This document shows, one piece after another, positions 4,636 through 6,112 of a stretch of 6,112 nt of DNA. The notes under the pieces were generated by a model. It was not told where the DNA came from, did not search any database, and saw nothing but the letters and a program-made list of their open reading frames with translations. Every line of letters begins with the position of its first letter. Position 1 is the stretch's first letter. The position numbers and the translations under genes were made by a program. The stretch covers positions 1 through 6,112 of the forward strand of contig JANYFQ010000105.1 in assembly GCA_025362615.1 (NCBI GenBank), written 5' to 3'. The stretch comes from Hymenobacter sp. (lineage in GTDB: Bacteria > Bacteroidota > Bacteroidia > Cytophagales > Hymenobacteraceae).

Positions 4636-5238
4636 ATGTCCGCCGTTTCCATTTACGCCGAAGCCTCGCCCAACCCCGAGAGCATGAAGTTCGTCCTCAA
4701 CTCCAACCTGCTGGTGGACGGGGTGAGCGTCGATTACCCCACCCTCGAAGCCGCCGCCAACTCGCCGCTGGCCCAGGAATTGTTTGGTTTTGATTACGTA
4801 GGCCGCGTTTTTATCGCCCAAAACTTCGTCACCGTCACCAAAAACCAACCCGAGCTGACCTGGACGCAACTCATCCCCGAGCTGCGCCAGTTCCTCAAAA
4901 GCTACGTCGAAGCCGGCGGCCCGCTCTTCCTCATCGACCCCGCCGCCGAGCAAAAAGCTGCCCAGGCCGCCAGCGCCGGCGACCCCACCCAGCAAGAAGG
5001 CCAGATTGCCCAAAAAGTCATCGACCTGCTCGACAACTACGTGCGCCCCGCCGTGGAGCAAGACGGCGGCAACATCACCTTCAAAAGCTACCACGAAGGC
5101 GTCGTCACCGTCAACCTGCAAGGCTCCTGCTCGGGCTGCCCCTCGGCCACGGTCACGCTCAAGTCGGGCATCGAAAACCTGCTCAAGCGCATGGTGCCGG
5201 AGGTGCAAAGCGTCGTCGCCGAAGGTATTTTGGTGTAA
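4636..5238 (+). CDS. NifU-family iron-sulfur cluster scaffold protein (Nfu_N + NifU C-terminal domain)
   Basis: 200 residues, cytoplasmic (no signal peptide). Residues about 5-95 form the Nfu N-terminal domain, opening YAEASPNPESMKFVLN, the signature 'PNP..MKF' start of that domain. A Pro/Ala/Gln-rich linker (about 102-121) joins it to the NifU-like domain (about 122-200): IAQKVIDLLDNYVRPAVEQD followed by GGNI, then the cluster ligands C165 and C168 in GSCSGCPSA, and TLKSGIENLLKRMVPEV. The CxxC pair from two subunits would bind a bridging [4Fe-4S] cluster for transfer to client proteins. Length and domain order match Nfu1/NifU-family proteins, and no key residue is lost. The frame is open back to TTG 4552, but those 28 residues are Pro/Ala-rich and lie across the leader hairpin, so ATG 4636, right before the conserved domain, is preferred. 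No suf or isc genes are adjacent; the gene stands alone with its own promoter and converges on the barrel gene. Confidence 0.95.
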   Translation: MSAVSIYAEASPNPESMKFVLNSNLLVDGVSVDYPTLEAAANSPLAQELFGFDYVGRVFIAQNFVTVTKNQPELTWTQLIPELRQFLKSYVEAGGPLFLIDPAAEQKAAQAASAGDPTQQEGQIAQKVIDLLDNYVRPAVEQDGGNITFKSYHEGVVTVNLQGSCSGCPSATVTLKSGIENLLKRMVPEVQSVVAEGILV

Positions 5239-5242
5239 GGTT

Positions 5243-5318
5243 GAGAAATGAGACGGTGGGAAGTGGGATTGAAGAATGTTCACCCCATAATTTCTCACTT
5301 CCCACCGTCTCACCTCTC
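5243..5318. terminator. Long inverted repeat between convergent genes, likely bidirectional terminator
   Basis: Arms 5243-5268 and 5293-5318 pair at 23 of 26 positions, including a perfect 17-base core, TGAGACGGTGGGAAGTG (5249-5265) against 5296-5312, with a 24-base loop between the full arms. It starts 5 bases after the NifU-family stop and runs past the stop codon of the convergent barrel gene (5310-5312). The position and very strong stem fit a two-way transcription stop, although T-tracts are short. The arms are built from GTGAGA/GTGGGA-like units, so this may be one copy of a dispersed intergenic repeat family. Confidence 0.65.
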
Positions 5319-5326
5319 ACTTCCCA
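5293..5326 (-). repeat. Degenerate short tandem units (12-base direct repeat)
   Basis: TCTCACTTCCCA occurs at 5293-5304 and again at 5315-5326, 22 bases apart, with a related GTCTCACC between. On the minus strand the stretch reads as successive GGGAAGTGAGA, GGTGAGA, CGGTGGGA and AGTGAGA units. The second copy lies inside the coding end of the DUF5777 gene. Confidence 0.7.
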
Positions 5327-6112
5327 TCTGCGACTTCACCGTAAAATTCCGCGCCAGCGTGAAGCCGAAGTAAATGTCGCCGCTGAAAAACCGGCCCGTC
5401 GTCTGGGGCACAAACTGCGACTCCACCATGCTCTGGGCGTTGGAAAACAGCAGTTGGAAGACGTGGCCGCCGGTTTCGATGTCCACGCCCAGGCCCAGGG
5501 CGTTGCGGAAATTATCGGCTGTGTGGCCGGGCATTAGGTAGAGATAATCGGCCGTGAGGGCCACGCGCTTGCTCAGTTTTTGGCGCAGGCCGCCGCCCAG
5601 GGCGTACACGTCGTTTTGCCCGTCGGGTGCGTTCACGTAATTGCGGTGAATGAGCGTCGGCATGAGCTGCACCGACAGGTTGGGGCTGAATTTGCGGGCC
5701 AGCAGCGCCTGGTAAGTGTAGCTCACCCGCGAGGCCGTGCTGCGCTCGGCCCCTGCCGCTGCCGCCCCAAACTTGACCGTTGTGATGGTCGGCGCGGCCA
5801 GCAGCGTCAGCGACACCGGCATGGCCCCCGCGCCGCTGCTCTGCTGCAAAGCCCGGTATTTCACAAACCCATCAAAGGTTTTACCAATGCTGCTGCGGCC
5901 CACGCCCACGGCCAGCCGGTCGGTCAGCCCGTACTCAAACCCCAGCCGCAGCGCCGCCTGGTCGAGGCCAAAAAACTCGTAGGCTCCGCTGTTGAGCGCC
6001 CCAAACCGGTGCTGCACCAGGAAAATAAGCGTACCGGGGCCGGCCGTTTCCACCGAGTGGGCGTTCACAATATGGGTGCCTTTGAAGGTGGCCGTCACGA
6101 CTTCGCGCGGGG
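5310..6112 (-). CDS. DUF5777-family beta-barrel protein (N-terminus beyond right edge)
   Basis: 266 residues are visible, and the frame stays open to the right edge. The GTG at 6098-6096 is internal, since in-frame PREVV precedes it, and the signal peptide expected for an outer-membrane protein must lie outside. The visible part opens VTATFKGTHIVNAHSVETAG, then LVQHRFGALNSG, FFGLDQAALRLGFEYGLTDR and VGRSSIGKTFDGFVKY, the conserved DUF5777 blocks. Alternating polar/hydrophobic strands with short turns continue to FSGDIYFGFTLARNFTVKS. The family is widespread in Bacteroidota and predicted to form an outer-membrane barrel; its cargo is unknown. The C-terminus is odd: after NFTVKS, where such barrels would be expected to end, the protein continues QMGSER and stops within the intergenic repeat. 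Most of this tail and the TGA are encoded by repeat DNA, so the native stop may have been replaced. Confidence 0.88.
   Translation of the reverse strand, partial: PREVVTATFKGTHIVNAHSVETAGPGTLIFLVQHRFGALNSGAYEFFGLDQAALRLGFEYGLTDRLAVGVGRSSIGKTFDGFVKYRALQQSSGAGAMPVSLTLLAAPTITTVKFGAAAAGAERSTASRVSYTYQALLARKFSPNLSVQLMPTLIHRNYVNAPDGQNDVYALGGGLRQKLSKRVALTADYLYLMPGHTADNFRNALGLGVDIETGGHVFQLLFSNAQSMVESQFVPQTTGRFFSGDIYFGFTLARNFTVKSQMGSER

Noticed and set aside
4435..5313. 292-codon minus-strand open frame opposite the NifU-family gene
   Set aside because: Gly/Val/Asp-rich antisense shadow of a gene with clear NifU motifs; no domain recognised.

Overview
The window looks like chromosomal DNA from a GC-rich member of the Bacteroidota, most likely a Hymenobacter-type Cytophagales bacterium. 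Four things suggest this: promoter boxes of the Bacteroidota form TAnnTTTG in front of several genes, no clear Shine-Dalgarno sequences, a secreted SBBP-repeat protein and a DUF5777 beta-barrel (both families common in this phylum), and a 7TMR-DISM histidine kinase. The genus is inferred from family resemblance, not from a search.

Left half (1-3239, all on the minus strand). Read in transcription order, a 7TMR-DISM sensor histidine kinase (3239-1287) is followed by a likely intrinsic terminator, then by an AT-rich 267-base gap. A NarL/FixJ-type response regulator (1019-378) comes next. Last is the N-terminal part of a secreted SBBP-repeat protein (260 to beyond the left edge). Kinase and regulator are probably partners, but the terminator suggests they are transcribed separately. 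A perfect inverted repeat (332-351), resembling a NarL 7-2-7 operator, lies between the regulator and the secreted-protein gene. A related heptamer is tandemly repeated upstream of the regulator. The simplest model is that the regulator controls the secreted protein and itself.

Middle (3240-4485). A divergent intergenic region holds a kinase promoter box, a TAAACAA/TTGTTTA inverted repeat and a dense G-run cluster with strong quadruplex potential. It is followed by a plus-strand Rpn-family PD-(D/E)XK nuclease with a coiled coil built from a 42-base tandem duplication. The Rpn start codon lies almost on its promoter box, which suggests leaderless mRNA.

Right half (4486-6112). A two-domain NifU-family iron-sulfur scaffold protein (4636-5238, plus) has its own promoter box and a leader hairpin. 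It converges on a DUF5777 outer-membrane-type beta-barrel gene (minus, running off the right edge). The two genes meet at a 26-base inverted repeat made of degenerate GTGAGA-like units. This repeat encodes the last residues and the stop codon of the barrel gene. No rRNA, tRNA, CRISPR array or insertion sequence was recognised. The best candidates for something new are the two-component operator network, the G-rich leader of rpn, and the intergenic repeat that has captured a stop codon.
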